From NCBI GenBank assembly GCA_905221605.1, contig CAJNDS010000205.1, forward strand, positions 126,001 through 162,500: a stretch of DNA of 36,500 nucleotides, written 5' to 3'. The position numbers and the translations under genes are program-made. Below the pieces are notes generated by a model. The model saw only the letters and a program-made list of their open reading frames with translations, made no database searches and was not told where the DNA came from. The DNA comes from Symbiodinium natans (lineage: Eukaryota > Sar > Dinophyceae > Suessiales > Symbiodiniaceae). Of this stretch, positions 18,473 through 28,122 are shown one piece after another (the stretch's first letter is position 1; every line of letters begins with the position of its first letter).

Positions 18473-18601
18473 GTCTGAGGGCTCAGGGGCATGGAGGACA
18501 TATACTGAGACCCTAATCCCCTGAACGTGGAAACCCTAACCCTGCAACCCCAACCTATTCGAAGCCTCCTTAAGATATTAAGGCCAGGCCCACATGCCCA
18601 A

Positions 18602-19053
18602 ACTGGGGTGGATTGGGGTTTAGGATTTAGGGTTTAGGGATAGGGTTGGACTCCATGGCGAGTTGAAAATCTCAGGGCAGATTTGGGGCTCTGCGTGTGG
18701 GACCTCGGGCTCAAAGCTGGGGTTTCGGCTTCTGCGGTACTTCCTGGGCTTTACGGGACCGACGGGCTAGGCAGCACAAAGGTTTGGATAAATGAAACCC
18801 TAAACCCTCGGAGCCTCGCCAGCGCTTGCGCTGGTTGTGAGAGTCGAAACCCCAAGGCCTAAACCCTAAACCGTAAACCCTAGACCCTAAACACTAAACC
18901 CAAATTTTTTACCCTAAATTATCATACTTGTCGTTTCGTTCTAGAGCTTGAGGGCCCGGCGTCTGATTTGAATGGCGACTCCGGAGTGTTTTGCGAGATG
19001 TGCATGTTAGGAAGGGTTTAGGGTTTAGAGTTTGGGGTTTAGGGTTTTGGGTT
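18602..19053. repeat. Scattered short telomeric motifs in both orientations
   Basis: TTTAGGG-type blocks near 18618-18645 and 19015-19053 and CCCTAAA-type blocks near 18796-18806 and 18858-18902, each of only two to six imperfect units, lie among unique DNA. No gene recognised between 18473 and 19350. Confidence 0.75.
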
Positions 19054-19354
19054 TTCAATAGAATCCCATAGCGGCTGTTTCAAGACGCGAAAGTCATCCT
19101 GGACCTGGAAGCCCACAGAAAATTTGTCACAAGAAGCTGAACCTCAGGCACAACGATAACTCGGCGAACCGACTGAGTTGGCACAGATAAGCTCCTGCTG
19201 AATCTCCTCATAATAGTCGTCAGCCACGAAGTCCACCCCAAACCCCATAAACCCCCAAAGTCTGTAAACCCTAAACCTAAACCCCAAGCCCTAAAGGCAC
19301 GGGATTGAAGGCTGCCCGCGGGTTTGCGAGGCCGCCTTGATGCCTCACAGAGGG

Positions 19355-19423
19355 TTTAAGATTGCCAAAGCCACAGGTGTCGAGTTCAGGGCCGATTTCG
19401 AGCCCTGGAAGGGTTTGGAGCCA
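19355..19423 (+). CDS. Short unrecognised open segment, possible exon
   Basis: The frame FKIAKATGVEFRADFEPWKG continues a few residues to a stop at 19430. It has no repeats and a protein-like composition. Borders are unclear (CACAGAG|G on the left, GGAAG|GG on the right). No family recognised. Confidence 0.2.
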
Positions 19424-19429
19424 TATTGA

Positions 19430-19474
19430 ATATGCATATGTATATACATACGCATGTATGTATGCATGTATATG

Positions 19475-19508
<34 letters not shown>

Positions 19509-19533
19509 GTTATACATACATATGTGCATATAG
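19430..19533. repeat. AT-rich (TA)n / TATG microsatellite
   Basis: Alternating TATATA, TATGTATG and CATATG runs, the most AT-rich point of the window. No coding signal. Confidence 0.93.
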
Positions 19534-19941
19534 TTGCGTTTTCAAGTTTGGGTTTGAGGGTGAGGCTAAATTTGCTGTGCGTTGGTCTTCAGGGTTGCAT
19601 GCGTTTGTCTGATGCGTTTTAGGGTCCATGCTTTAATGTTATGAGTGGATGCTCTTCTATCAGATGACCAGTTGTTTTTGGCTAGTTGCTTCCGTCTTCG
19701 GCCTTTAGTGATGCTGAAGCTCTCGCTTGAACGCCTAAACTTACGGGCGACTTGCTAAAGTAAGTGGCCGTATGTAACACCTGTCCAAATCCGCGTGTTC
19801 GGGGCCCTTTGAATTGCTCCAGCCACCCCAACGACCGAAGGGCTCCAATGCCGATTGCTTGCTCCCTTTGCCTGCGGTCGAGATACGAGATGCGTCTTCA
19901 GCGGGTTGCAGCGTTACACGTGTTACAACCTTAGCCTTGCC

Positions 19942-20671
19942 GCTTCGTTTGTGCAGGATGATGAGATGGAAGGTCATTTCGAGCCTTTCTATGAGGTGGC
20001 AGCAGTTCTTTTACACCAAGACGTGTGCAATGAAGCAGGCGTTGATCAGTTGTTCCCAAAGACCGTTTCAGAGAGTGCCATGGGACTTGTGGACGTTCGC
20101 GTGCTGCCAGGGTGTCCAGATGGCGAAGTCAGAGGGCTGGATGAAGGTTGCACCCAAGCCAACACCCGCACCCACACCCGAACCCACCGAGGCACCAGCC
20201 ACGAAGGCGCCAACAAGAGCCCCGACCACAGAGCCACCACCCACACAGCCGCCAACACCCGCACCGACACAGCCGCCAACACCCGCACCCACACAGCCGC
20301 CAACACCTGCACCCACACAGCCGCCAACGCCCGCGCCCACACAGCCGCCAACACCCGCACCCACACAGCCGCCAACACCCGCGCCCACGCAGCCGCCAAC
20401 ACCCGCACACACAACAGCAGCTCCAGCGACTACGACGAAAGCAAAGACCACGTCCAAAGCACCTTTTGTTGCTGAGCCGCCGCTGCCCAGCTTGCCATCC
20501 ATGCCGCACGCGGCACAGTGTCTCGGCTGGGTGCTGGCAGAAGCGGTGATTTTGATTGCCTGGCAGCACCTTACCAGCTTTGCGAAGCCCAGGTCGACCC
20601 AAGATCAGTCAGTCCATCGCAGCCCGGAGGAGCCATCCAGGGCAACCAAGGGCTTGGGCAAGCCCTCGTAG
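19942..20671 (+). CDS. Pro/Thr-rich secreted-type protein segment with (PTPAPTQP)n
   Basis: From a possible acceptor ATGAAG|GTT (20146/20147) the frame runs VAPKPTPAPTPEPTEAPATK, then a PTPAPTQP-type 8-residue repeat (20252-20413), then a Thr/Ala/Lys-rich tail and possibly a hydrophobic stretch (CLGWVLAEAVILIAW, 20519-20563) before TAG at 20669. Pro/Thr linkers of this kind join domains in secreted and cell-wall proteins. Variation between repeat units is synonymous in this frame only, which supports translation. Upstream (19957-20110) another frame reads DDEMEGHFEPFYEVAAVLLH and on to NEAGVDQLFPKT, a good exon candidate that would need an intron to connect. Family unknown; gene limits not determined. 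Confidence 0.5.
20252..20413 (+). repeat. 24-bp coding minisatellite encoding PTPAPTQP
   Basis: Six full 24-bp units start at 20252, 20276, 20300, 20324, 20348 and 20372, followed by a partial, diverged seventh. The six substitutions among the full units (CCG/CCC, CCT/CCC, ACG/ACA twice, GCG/GCA twice) all fall at third positions of the Pro/Thr frame. Confidence 0.92.
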
Positions 20672-20712
20672 TGCTGAAACTCGTATTGCTTGGGCTGTCG
20701 GATTCCGACTAC

Positions 20713-20810
20713 ACATTCAAATTGATAATGTTAAGTTTAGGAACCAGTGCATGTTGGTAGAACGCTACAACGCGCACGAACAAGCTTGCTTTGAGGGCAA
20801 AGTCAAGTAA
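20713..20810 (+). CDS. Possible terminal exon, unrecognised
   Basis: The frame LHIQIDNVKFRNQCMLVERY continues NAHEQACFEGKVK to a TAA stop at 20808. Composition is protein-like and non-repetitive. It is in a different frame from the Pro/Thr-rich segment, so splicing would be needed if they belong together. Confidence 0.22.
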
Positions 20811-21076
20811 CTGTTCCAGACAGCCTCACAGAGATTACACACATGTTGTTGCCATCTTGCCTCGTAATAACTCAGAGTTTCACCCGCAGAAGGTGAGTAA
20901 CATGCAGGAAGTGCAAAGGTCTTGAATCAAACCCCTCACGAACCTAAAGCAACAGCTTAGATCTTATATCCTTTTTGGCAGTTCACAAGCTGCCCGAGAA
21001 AGAGAAATACCAGATGGGTCAATTTGTTGGACCCGCTGTGGGTTGGAGTTGCGTTTGAGTGGCTGCCTCTTCAGCC

Positions 21077-21219
21077 CCCTAAACCCTAAACCCTAAACCC
21101 TAAACCCTAAACCCTAAACCCTAAACCCTAAACCCTAAACCCTAAACCCTAAACCCTAAACCCTAAACCCTAAACCCTAAACCCTAAACCCTAAACCCTA
21201 AACCCTAAACCCTAAACCC
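21077..21219 (-). repeat. Long CCCTAAA array
   Basis: About 20 near-perfect CCCTAAA units, one of the longest perfect telomeric arrays here. It is followed after 121 nt by an inverted TTTAGGG array (21341-21412). Confidence 0.97.
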
Positions 21220-21340
21220 CACACCCGAGAGAGTGGTTTGGTTGGCTTGGCTGCTGGCCTTAAGGTGTCCCCGTTGACCTCGCCCGGTCCGAGTCGGTGC
21301 ACCCGATCAACTCCGAAACTCCCCAACCCAAGGCCCTAAA

Positions 21341-21412
21341 GTTTAGGGTTTAGGGTTTAGGGTTTAGGGTTTAGGGTTTAGGGTTTAGGGTTTAGGGTTT
21401 AGGGTTTAGGGC
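21341..21412 (+). repeat. TTTAGGG array inverted relative to 21077-21219
   Basis: About ten TTTAGGG units. With the preceding C-strand array the layout is CCCTAAA - 121 nt unique - TTTAGGG, the arrangement of a linear chromosome's two ends and the opposite of a telomere fusion point. Confidence 0.97.
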
Positions 21413-21615
21413 TTAAAATCCTGGAAACCCTGAACCCGAGGAGCTCTAGCAGCAGGTGTAGTTCCTGGCCCCTTTCATCAATGTCAGATGCGAGCTCTGG
21501 GGCAGAGCTGTCAAAGTATAAAACTTTAAGAAAATAACGAAGGGATGCCTTCAAACCTGGAGCCCAAACCATCTCTTTTGCCTAAAACCCTGAACTCTAA
21601 AGCCCTAAAGCCCTA

Positions 21616-21973
21616 CAAGCGGGTAGGGTAAGTCGCACCTTCTGGTGCAAAGTCGTATCTCGGGCGCGTGCACACTGGGGATTCACGAGTCCAAGATTGG
21701 TCAGAACCCACTTGCACTCCCAAGCAGAAATCTCATTCACGCTGACAAAAATGTGCTCCCCTCCCAGGCGTGCGGTGACAAGTGCGTATTTTGCATGTGT
21801 GTCGAGGGCATGCGCGTGCGGCGCGTGCACTTTGGGGGAAAGGCTTCAACATATGTCTCTGTGATGCGACTTTACGCAGGGTGATGTGACTTCGCGCGCA
21901 GCCGCTTGTCACTGGGAAGATGCGACTTAAACACGCGACACGCGAAGATGTGAGTTATTAGCCTACCCGCTTG
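21616..21973. mobile_element. MITE-like element with TA target duplication
   Basis: Terminal inverted repeats CAAGCGGGTAGG (21616-21627) and CCTACCCGCTTG (21962-21973) are perfect over 12 nt and imperfect further in. TA dinucleotides flank both sides (21614-21615, 21974-21975). Next to the ends is a repeated sub-terminal motif of the type AGTCGCATCTT: left at 21631 and 21651, right as inverted forms at 21861, 21881, 21917 and 21945. At 358 nt with no transposase it is a non-autonomous element; TA duplication fits the Tc1/mariner superfamily but does not prove it. Confidence 0.75.
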
Positions 21974-22167
21974 TAAAACCCTGGACCCTAGAGCCCTGAA
22001 CTGAACCCTAAACCATCTAAGCCTGGCCGTCTTCCCAGGAGTGCTTCCACGTCGGTTTGAGTTTCAGCCTGCCACCTCCCTGGGCCTTCAGGGGCTTTCT
22101 TAGGGCTGAGATTGAAGGAAGCTAAGCTAAGGTTATCCAGCTTAGGGTTTGGGGTTAGGGGTTTAGG

Positions 22168-22404
22168 GTGAGGGTATCCAACCAGAAATTCGACACCGCT
22201 TTCAATGTATCACCTTGCTCTTGCCTCGAGCCCTTGACGCATCAACAAATAGCCTTGGTTACTTACATCGGCATGCCGGCAGAAGGTAGAAGGATTCAGG
22301 TTAAGACCATGCTTGTGCAGTTGAAAAAACTGCAAGAGGCCTCTTGTGAAGAGCCTTTGAAGTCCTGCACCCTGGTGTTTGCCCCTCAACCTAGGCCCTC
22401 CTAA
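22168..22404 (+). CDS. Unrecognised open segment, possible exon
   Basis: A 78-codon frame with CSCLEPLTHQQIALVTYIGM, PAEGRRIQVKTMLVQLKKLQ and EASCEEPLKSC. It has an ordinary soluble composition. No family recognised, and no clear splice borders. Confidence 0.2.
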   Translation: MRVSNQKFDTAFNVSPCSCLEPLTHQQIALVTYIGMPAEGRRIQVKTMLVQLKKLQEASCEEPLKSCTLVFAPQPRPS

Positions 22405-22476
22405 ACCCAAGCAGCCACAGGCTCGACTGCCTGAACCACGCGCCGACTTTGGCCACCAGCAGCGCCCACTGCAAGG

Positions 22477-22564
22477 CAGAGAGAGAGAGAGAGAGAGCAA
22501 GAGAGAGAGAGCAACAGAGAGAGCAAGAGAGAGAGCAAGAGAGAGAGCAAGAGAGAGAGCAAGA
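22477..22564. repeat. (GA)n with GAGAGAGAGCAA 12-mer units
   Basis: GA dinucleotides interrupted at regular spacing by CAA, giving a GAGAGAGCAA to GAGAGAGAGCAA unit repeated about six times. Confidence 0.93.
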
Positions 22565-22613
22565 TCAGACTGACCTTCGGACTTCGCGCGCCCCTTGGGG
22601 CAGCCTTCCCCTC

Positions 22614-22666
22614 GGGGGGGGGGGGGGGGCTAAGCGTGCAGGAGAGAGAGAGAGAGAGAGAGAGAG
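22614..22666. repeat. Poly-G followed by (GA)n
   Basis: About 16 G (22614-22629), 12 nt of unique DNA, then (GA)12 to 22666. A second poly-G run lies at 22863-22881. Confidence 0.92.
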
Positions 22667-23090
22667 CTCCCTGGGCTTGAGCTCGCCGCTCCGCTCCGTC
22701 AAGCCAGAACCGCGCAACCGTGCGGAGGAGTCGTACGTACGTCGAAGGTTGCTCCTTCCTGGAAAGGGCTGGGGGTTGTTCCAAAGCTGGTGCCCAAAAT
22801 GCCTGCCTTGATTTTCCACACTCTAAGGACCCGCCTGTTTCGTTCCCTTCGCTTTTTTTCTTGGGGGGGGGGGGGGGGGGGAGAGTCATGTCAGCGGCGC
22901 CTCAACACTACAAGGTGGCATCTAGACCTTTTTCTCAAGCCAAGGGGAAGCCACGTGTCAGCCACTGCCGCTTCGTGTTGCCAGCGTAGACGGAGCCAGA
23001 CACCGTGGATGATCCGTTTCGGTGGCCAGGCTGTGCAGTGTCAGAGTCTCATTTGCGCAGAGGAAGGGACCACACATGGCACGGTGTCGG

Positions 23091-23140
23091 GTTTAGGGTT
23101 GAGGGTTGAGGGTTCAGGGTTTAGGGTTTAGGGTTTAGGG
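23091..23140 (+). repeat. Short imperfect TTTAGGG array
   Basis: Seven units including TTGAGGG and TTCAGGG variants. Further scattered units lie at about 23381-23460. Confidence 0.85.
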
Positions 23141-23486
23141 CGGCCTTGGCTCACAGGGAGATTAAGTCTCTTGGAAAAGGGTTTCGGGTTTGCTCTCAGA
23201 CCCCGGGGTTGAAAAGGGGGCGGTGACGAAATTCACTCGGGGCGGAATTCCCGACACCGACGCTCCGTGAGACCGGCCCTTGGTCCCCGATCCGTTAGCT
23301 GCGGTGTCCGGCTCCGGTCTCCGACACCACCCCATACTGGTCCCCAAGAAAACCTTTTTCACAGAAACCCTGACACACTAGGGTTTCGTAGGGTTTAGGG
23401 CTTAGGGCTTGGGGTTTAGGGTCCGGAGCCAAGTAATTCAAAAGGGTTTAGGCTTAGGGTTTGGTCCCCAAGCGAGTCTCTTTCAG

Positions 23487-23561
23487 GAGCAGTGCGCAGA
23501 GCTCAAGTACGCATCTTACTTCCTCTACCACGCCAACTTGGCCTGCATTTCCTCTTGTCGG
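23487..23561 (+). CDS. Candidate exon after a clear AG|G acceptor, family unknown
   Basis: Following a pyrimidine-rich CTCTTTCAG|GAG, the frame encodes EQCAELKYASYFLYHANLAC and ISSCR before a stop at 23565. It is a good exon candidate by splice context and composition, but unassigned. Confidence 0.3.
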
Positions 23562-24053
23562 GCTTGAAGGTAACGAGGGTGCGATGAGTAATGGGAGCTA
23601 AGGGGCGGTGAGTTCCAGACAGCTGGTATTGTTGTTGAATCAGGGCAAGTTGAGCATCCCCGATTGCATCGCGCGACCGCTTGTCCTGATATCCTAGCCT
23701 TCAGATGTATGAACAGACGACGCCTTGTGTCTGGTTTCGTTGAATTCCCATGGCACCAACATTGGGAGTTCGATGGCAGGTGCCTTTGTCTTTGTGCCAC
23801 TGCCCGCCAGCAGCAGCAACACGAGTTGAGGATTCATGCGCATATTGTATGGCATTTGAGTTATAGCAGCCATGGCGTTTCAGCAGGGTTCTTTCATGTG
23901 AGTTTTCGGGGCGAAGAGGCAGAGGGAGAGTAGTCAGGCAGAGGACATCTTCAGAGCGTCGGAAGTTCATCAGCTTGAGTCAAGCATCACCCCAAAAAAC
24001 CTCAATCCTGAACCCTAGCTACCAGAACGAGCTTTCTGTCTGTTGCTGTGAAG

Positions 24054-24131
24054 GACATGGGTCCAGACTACATTGGGGGCAGTGTGCAGTGCAGCGCCGA
24101 TCCTGCAGACTACATGAAGAGGCCATGGGAT
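24054..24131 (+). CDS. Candidate exon with AG|G acceptor, family unknown
   Basis: After GCTGTGAAG|GAC the frame encodes DMGPDYIGGSVQCSADPADY and MKRPWD. The next in-frame codons become hydrophobic and stop at 24202. The composition and AG|G border fit an exon of a + strand gene, possibly the same one as 23487-23561. I do not recognise it. Confidence 0.33.
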
Positions 24132-24973
24132 AGGGTTCATTCATTCTTTCTCAGGCTGTTTGTTGAGGCCAGCATGGCCCTTGCTCTAGTTGTTTTTTTC
24201 GATTGACTTTCGCAACCTACTTCTGCACCAATCACACCCACACCTCCAGCTCTACGGTCGCCACCTACATGGCTTAGGGCTTCGGGCTTACGTGGGAGGC
24301 CTCAACCACCCCACGCCCTCGACCCGCAATCCAGCAACCTTTGTCGCAAGCCCCTTGGAGAGCACAGGAATGATGCAGACATGCCTGCTCTGGGGACGGC
24401 CCCGAAGATTGCCATTGCCGGCCACTTAGATGGTGCAGTCCATGCGTAGCACAGGCTCTTCGGCCCAAGGGGCTGCATGTGACTGTCGGGGCACTTGAGA
24501 CTTCGGAGACCTTGAGACTTTCTGAACGCAAAAACCCCTCGTGCAGCACATGCTTCCATACTTGTACTCGTATCACTCGACTCTCAAGGCACCTTGAAAG
24601 CCCTAGCCCGAAAACCTGTGGTAAGAAATCTGACGGGCCGTAAACCATATTACTGGGCCCGTAGTATAGTGCAATAATCGTGTAACAATGGGCGCGCTAC
24701 TTTCACATGCGTGGTGCGCCCACGAAACTATTATCAAAGGGCACAAAAAAGCCACTGGGAGACAAGTGAATAAAATAAGTAAGTCTCTCACCCTGTCATG
24801 CTGTATCAAAAGCCCCTATAAAAGACTGATAAACAGTCCTCTTGCTGCGCTGAAGGCCATCAGCAGCAAGACCGTGGTGCGCCCCCGCCAGCTTTCTTGC
24901 ATGCCACCTGAGTAAATCCTAAACCCTACCCCTAAAACCCCGAAACCCTAAACTTTCCAGGCTCGTTAAGGAC

Positions 24974-25000
24974 TGCTGGTACAAGGGGGAACATCCCAAA
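24974..25000 (+). repeat. Dispersed 27-nt repeat, copy 1
   Basis: TGCTGGTACAAGGGGGAACA plus TCCCAAA matches 25719-25745 at 21 of 27 positions, with the core GGGGGAACATCCCAA identical. This might be a small repeat family; no function seen. Confidence 0.55.
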
Positions 25001-26393
25001 TCATGATTTTAGCTGTCTTCTGGGTCTGTGTAGAGTCCCTCAAGCCATGCATCCATAGATTGCGGTCGACATAGCAACCTAACCTCATCAATGACTTCTT
25101 CCCAGTCAGCACTGCATGTATGCATGCACTGTTGTACATGCGTACATTGGTGCATACATACGTATCTACCTCGCATCCATCCTGCTGAGGCACAACAACG
25201 GACAGACAGACAGACAGGATAGACCTATAGATGGACGCATGCATGCTACATTTCCGCCGGTTTGCTGATTAAGTAGGAAGTTGGGCCGATGAGTGTTTTC
25301 AGAGATCGGGCGCACCTCCTTCTGTCCGTCCTTCTTTCATGTTCATGTCCTTCCTTTCCCTCTGCTGCTGTCTCCTCTCCTTCCTCTTGTCAGCTGCGGT
25401 AACGTTTGGAGACCCCTTGCTGACATGGCATGTTGAAGGTGGGTGTCCCCTTGCACAGCTGCGTTTTTTGGTTCAGCGTTGAGGTTTCGAGGCTTTGTCG
25501 GGCTCTCTGAAACTTGAGATCCCAACCCCTAAATGCTCACTAAAGCCTCCACCCCCTTCTGCTGTGGGGAGCATGAATGAGTGAGGGTTTGAAAACCAGA
25601 GCCCGACACCTGAGATCGTGCAGCAAACAAGAAAGTACATCCGCTTGGGATTTTCCCGCTTGTACTGACAGTCCAGAATAGGGATTACAATAGGGTCACT
25701 ATAATCCTTATTGGGGGCTGCCAGCATAGGGGGGAACATCCCAATGCATCCTAATCACTGGAACATTGGACAACCCAACACCAGCACTCTGCTCCCTGGC
25801 GAGGTGCTGAATCTTAAGCCTTTGCAATTCGGGCCAGCTCCAATTCCGACGTGCGAAGCCAGCGATCCTGAATCGTAGCCCAAAGCTCCAGACCCGACTT
25901 TCCCACCCCAAGCCCAACCACGCTCACCTCCCCAAACCCTGGGCCCTCAAACAAGGTCAAGCTCAACCAAACCCATCCCTTAACCCACCCAAGCCCAGAT
26001 ACCCAGGCCCGATTCGAAGGTCCAAACCCAACCAAACCCACCCCAAACTCTGTTACAATGTTAGAGTCCATGGGGGTTAATAAGCTTTGGCCTCAGTTCA
26101 TGCAGTTTCTTTGTTGCGGGGACCTGGGAAAGGTTGTGGCAGCTGCAGCGTCCTTGGCCGCAGTGGCGGCAGCGCTTGGCTTAGACCTGCTTTGTTCTTG
26201 CGCGACCGTGGAAGCCACGTCCACCGCAGAACCCTCTTGAAGATCAAGGCCTCAAGCCCGAAACGGCAGGGCGTACATCCCTGCAATCCGCGATTTAGAA
26301 CCCGTTTCCCCTCACCGCAAATCCACGCAAGCCCAAGGCCGCAACACCCAAAGCCTCCCTTTTTTTCAGTTTCCACCCCCCAAAAGGGCGGTT
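25001..26393. other. Region without recognised gene
   Basis: Contains a (GACA)4 microsatellite (25201-25217), ATGCATGC-type palindromic runs (25110-25160), a second copy of the 27-nt repeat (25719-25745) and a hydrophobic + frame at 26058-26240 (VVAAAASLAAVAAALGLDLL). The latter could be a membrane segment but is unsupported. Confidence 0.4.
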
Positions 26394-26524
26394 TATGGCT
26401 CATGTACCATAGCAGGGACTTATAGTAGAAGTATGGTTCATATACCATAACGTCATAATTGGGAGTATAGTAGGGCTTCTGGTTCATATACCACAATACC
26501 ATCATAGGGACTTACAGTAGAAGA
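26394..26524. repeat. Three imperfect direct repeats with TATGGTTCATATACCATA core
   Basis: Three units begin at about 26394, 26432 and 26480, each with GG(C/T)TCAT(G/A)TACCA followed by a GGGACTTA(T/C)AGTAGAAG-like end. The core is partly palindromic (TATGGT ... ACCATA). The unit length varies from about 37 to 47 nt. Confidence 0.75.
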
Positions 26525-26635
26525 GAAACTGGGGATGAACCTGGGGTTGAGAGTCATCTGCCCTCTCTGAGGTCGGATTTCGCCTTGGGACCAGCATCTC
26601 CCAGACAAGCTCTGCGGAATCTGCAAGGCTGGGAG

Positions 26636-26737
26636 GGTTAAGGGCTCAGGGCTTAGGGTTTAGGGTTTAGGGCTTAGGGTCTAGGGTTTAGGGTTTAGGG
26701 TTTAGGGCTTAGGGTTTAGGGTTTAGGGTGTAGGGTT
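26636..26737 (+). repeat. TTTAGGG array with CTTAGGG variants
   Basis: About 14 heptamers in which GGGCTTA and GGGTCTA variants alternate with TTTAGGG, an older, mutated telomeric array. Confidence 0.92.
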
Positions 26738-26828
26738 CTTAACTGAAATTCACGAGTTTCAAGCTTCCAGCGCTTTAGCACTCAGTGGCTTTGCGAGCCC
26801 TGGACGCTGCATTTGCAATTTTGGCAAC

Positions 26829-26963
26829 ATGGGCGCCCAATCCCAGATGATCCCTCCAGTACCCAAACCGCTTATTGTTGGGATATGTTCCTCCGTCTTG
26901 CTCCGTGCTGCTGTCTGCCTTTTGTCTTATCATGCACTTCGCGGCATGGGACTGTGGGACTGA
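26829..26963 (+). CDS. Short open segment with a hydrophobic stretch, doubtful
   Basis: ATG-started 44-residue frame (MGAQSQMIPPVPKPLIVGIC, then SSVLLRAAVCLLSYHALRG and a short tail) with one possible membrane helix. No homology recognised. Overlapping frames on both strands are also open. Confidence 0.15.
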   Translation: MGAQSQMIPPVPKPLIVGICSSVLLRAAVCLLSYHALRGMGLWD

Positions 26964-27535
26964 CGCAGGAGCGCGATTCGAACACTGCAAAAGTGCGACT
27001 TCCCTTGCGTGAGCACGAAGATTCCTGAAACCACGAGGTTAGTGACAGGACCGTACGTGTGCATTTACGCGTGCATCACGGAATGCGCACGGGACCATGG
27101 TTTTGCACGGCGACATATGCGATGTAGATGATGTCATAGATGATTCGTTCAGGTGGGCGCCACGGAATCTGAGAGTTTAGAGGAGAAAGTGAATAAAGAT
27201 AAGTGCTCAAAGCAGCCCAAGAAACGCCAAACAGCTATCTTGCTCCAATAAGCCAACAAGCATAACGCGAAGATGCACTTGAGCGCCTCTATGGCTTGGG
27301 CAAGTTGGTGAGGTGTAACTTAACATTCTGACTTGGCTGCTTTCGATTCCGGGCAGTTGGCCCGGTCTTTGTGAGCCGTGGAGGTGGACTGGACGTGGTT
27401 CCGTACTGAAAAGCCTGGCAGGCATCGCACAAAGGCTCCTGAAGCTGGCCTGGGAATGCATCTGGATGAACACCTGGCGCAATCCGGCGCGCACCTGCCG
27501 GGCCTGTCACATCTCCCACATCTCGGCCGTCGCTC

Positions 27536-28039
27536 GTGACCCACTCCCAGAAGCACCAGGTTCAAAAGCCAAGCACCACGGCATGGAAGGTGCCTGTCAC
27601 GACCTTTGATGAGGCTACGCGGAACCGTAGTGGCCACATTATGATGCCGCAAGAATCGCAGAGGTGTTCGGCGCAGGTGCCCGCCGGGCACCGGCATCCA
27701 TCAGGGTGCCGTGAGGCTTTGGGGGCCTCGCGATTCCTGACTTTCCGGTCGCCTTCACTTCCTCGTTTTGGGTTCTGCACAAGCCTACTCTATATCTTTA
27801 CATGCGCCGTCTCTCGCGCGTCGGTCAATGGAAAGTTCAAGAACCAGATTCAGATGAGCTCGGCCGTCAAAGGGTCCTACCCGGACTTTTCCGATGCATT
27901 TTGCGACTGCCGGAGAGTTGGCCTGAGTGGCATGGAAAAGATGCTTCCAAGCACGATGACAGGTCATTTACTCGCGGTATTCCCGGTCCTGAATCCCCAA
28001 ACCCTTCCATGCCCGCAGGTTGATACATTTCACGGATGA
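27536..28039 (+). CDS. Longest non-repetitive + frame in this part, doubtful
   Basis: A 167-codon frame. Parts such as KVPVTTFDEATRNRSGHIMM and SVNGKFKNQIQMSSAVKGSY read like protein, others do not. A second + frame (27802-28023) is equally open. No family recognised; one or two exons within it are possible. Confidence 0.22.
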   Translation: MTHSQKHQVQKPSTTAWKVPVTTFDEATRNRSGHIMMPQESQRCSAQVPAGHRHPSGCREALGASRFLTFRSPSLPRFGFCTSLLYIFTCAVSRASVNGKFKNQIQMSSAVKGSYPDFSDAFCDCRRVGLSGMEKMLPSTMTGHLLAVFPVLNPQTLPCPQVDTFHG

Positions 28040-28122
28040 CGCAGACGCCTAGCTTCAGGCCACTTGTTCGCTCATGTTGATTAAGTTTCGAAGCATGCGA
28101 AGGTGTCGCATGCAGTTTGGGA

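Noticed and set aside
20157-20475. Thr/His/Ala-rich alternative frame over the Pro/Thr repeat, and minus-strand Gly/Val/Cys frames
   Set aside because: Differences between repeat units change residues in these frames but are silent in the Pro/Thr frame.
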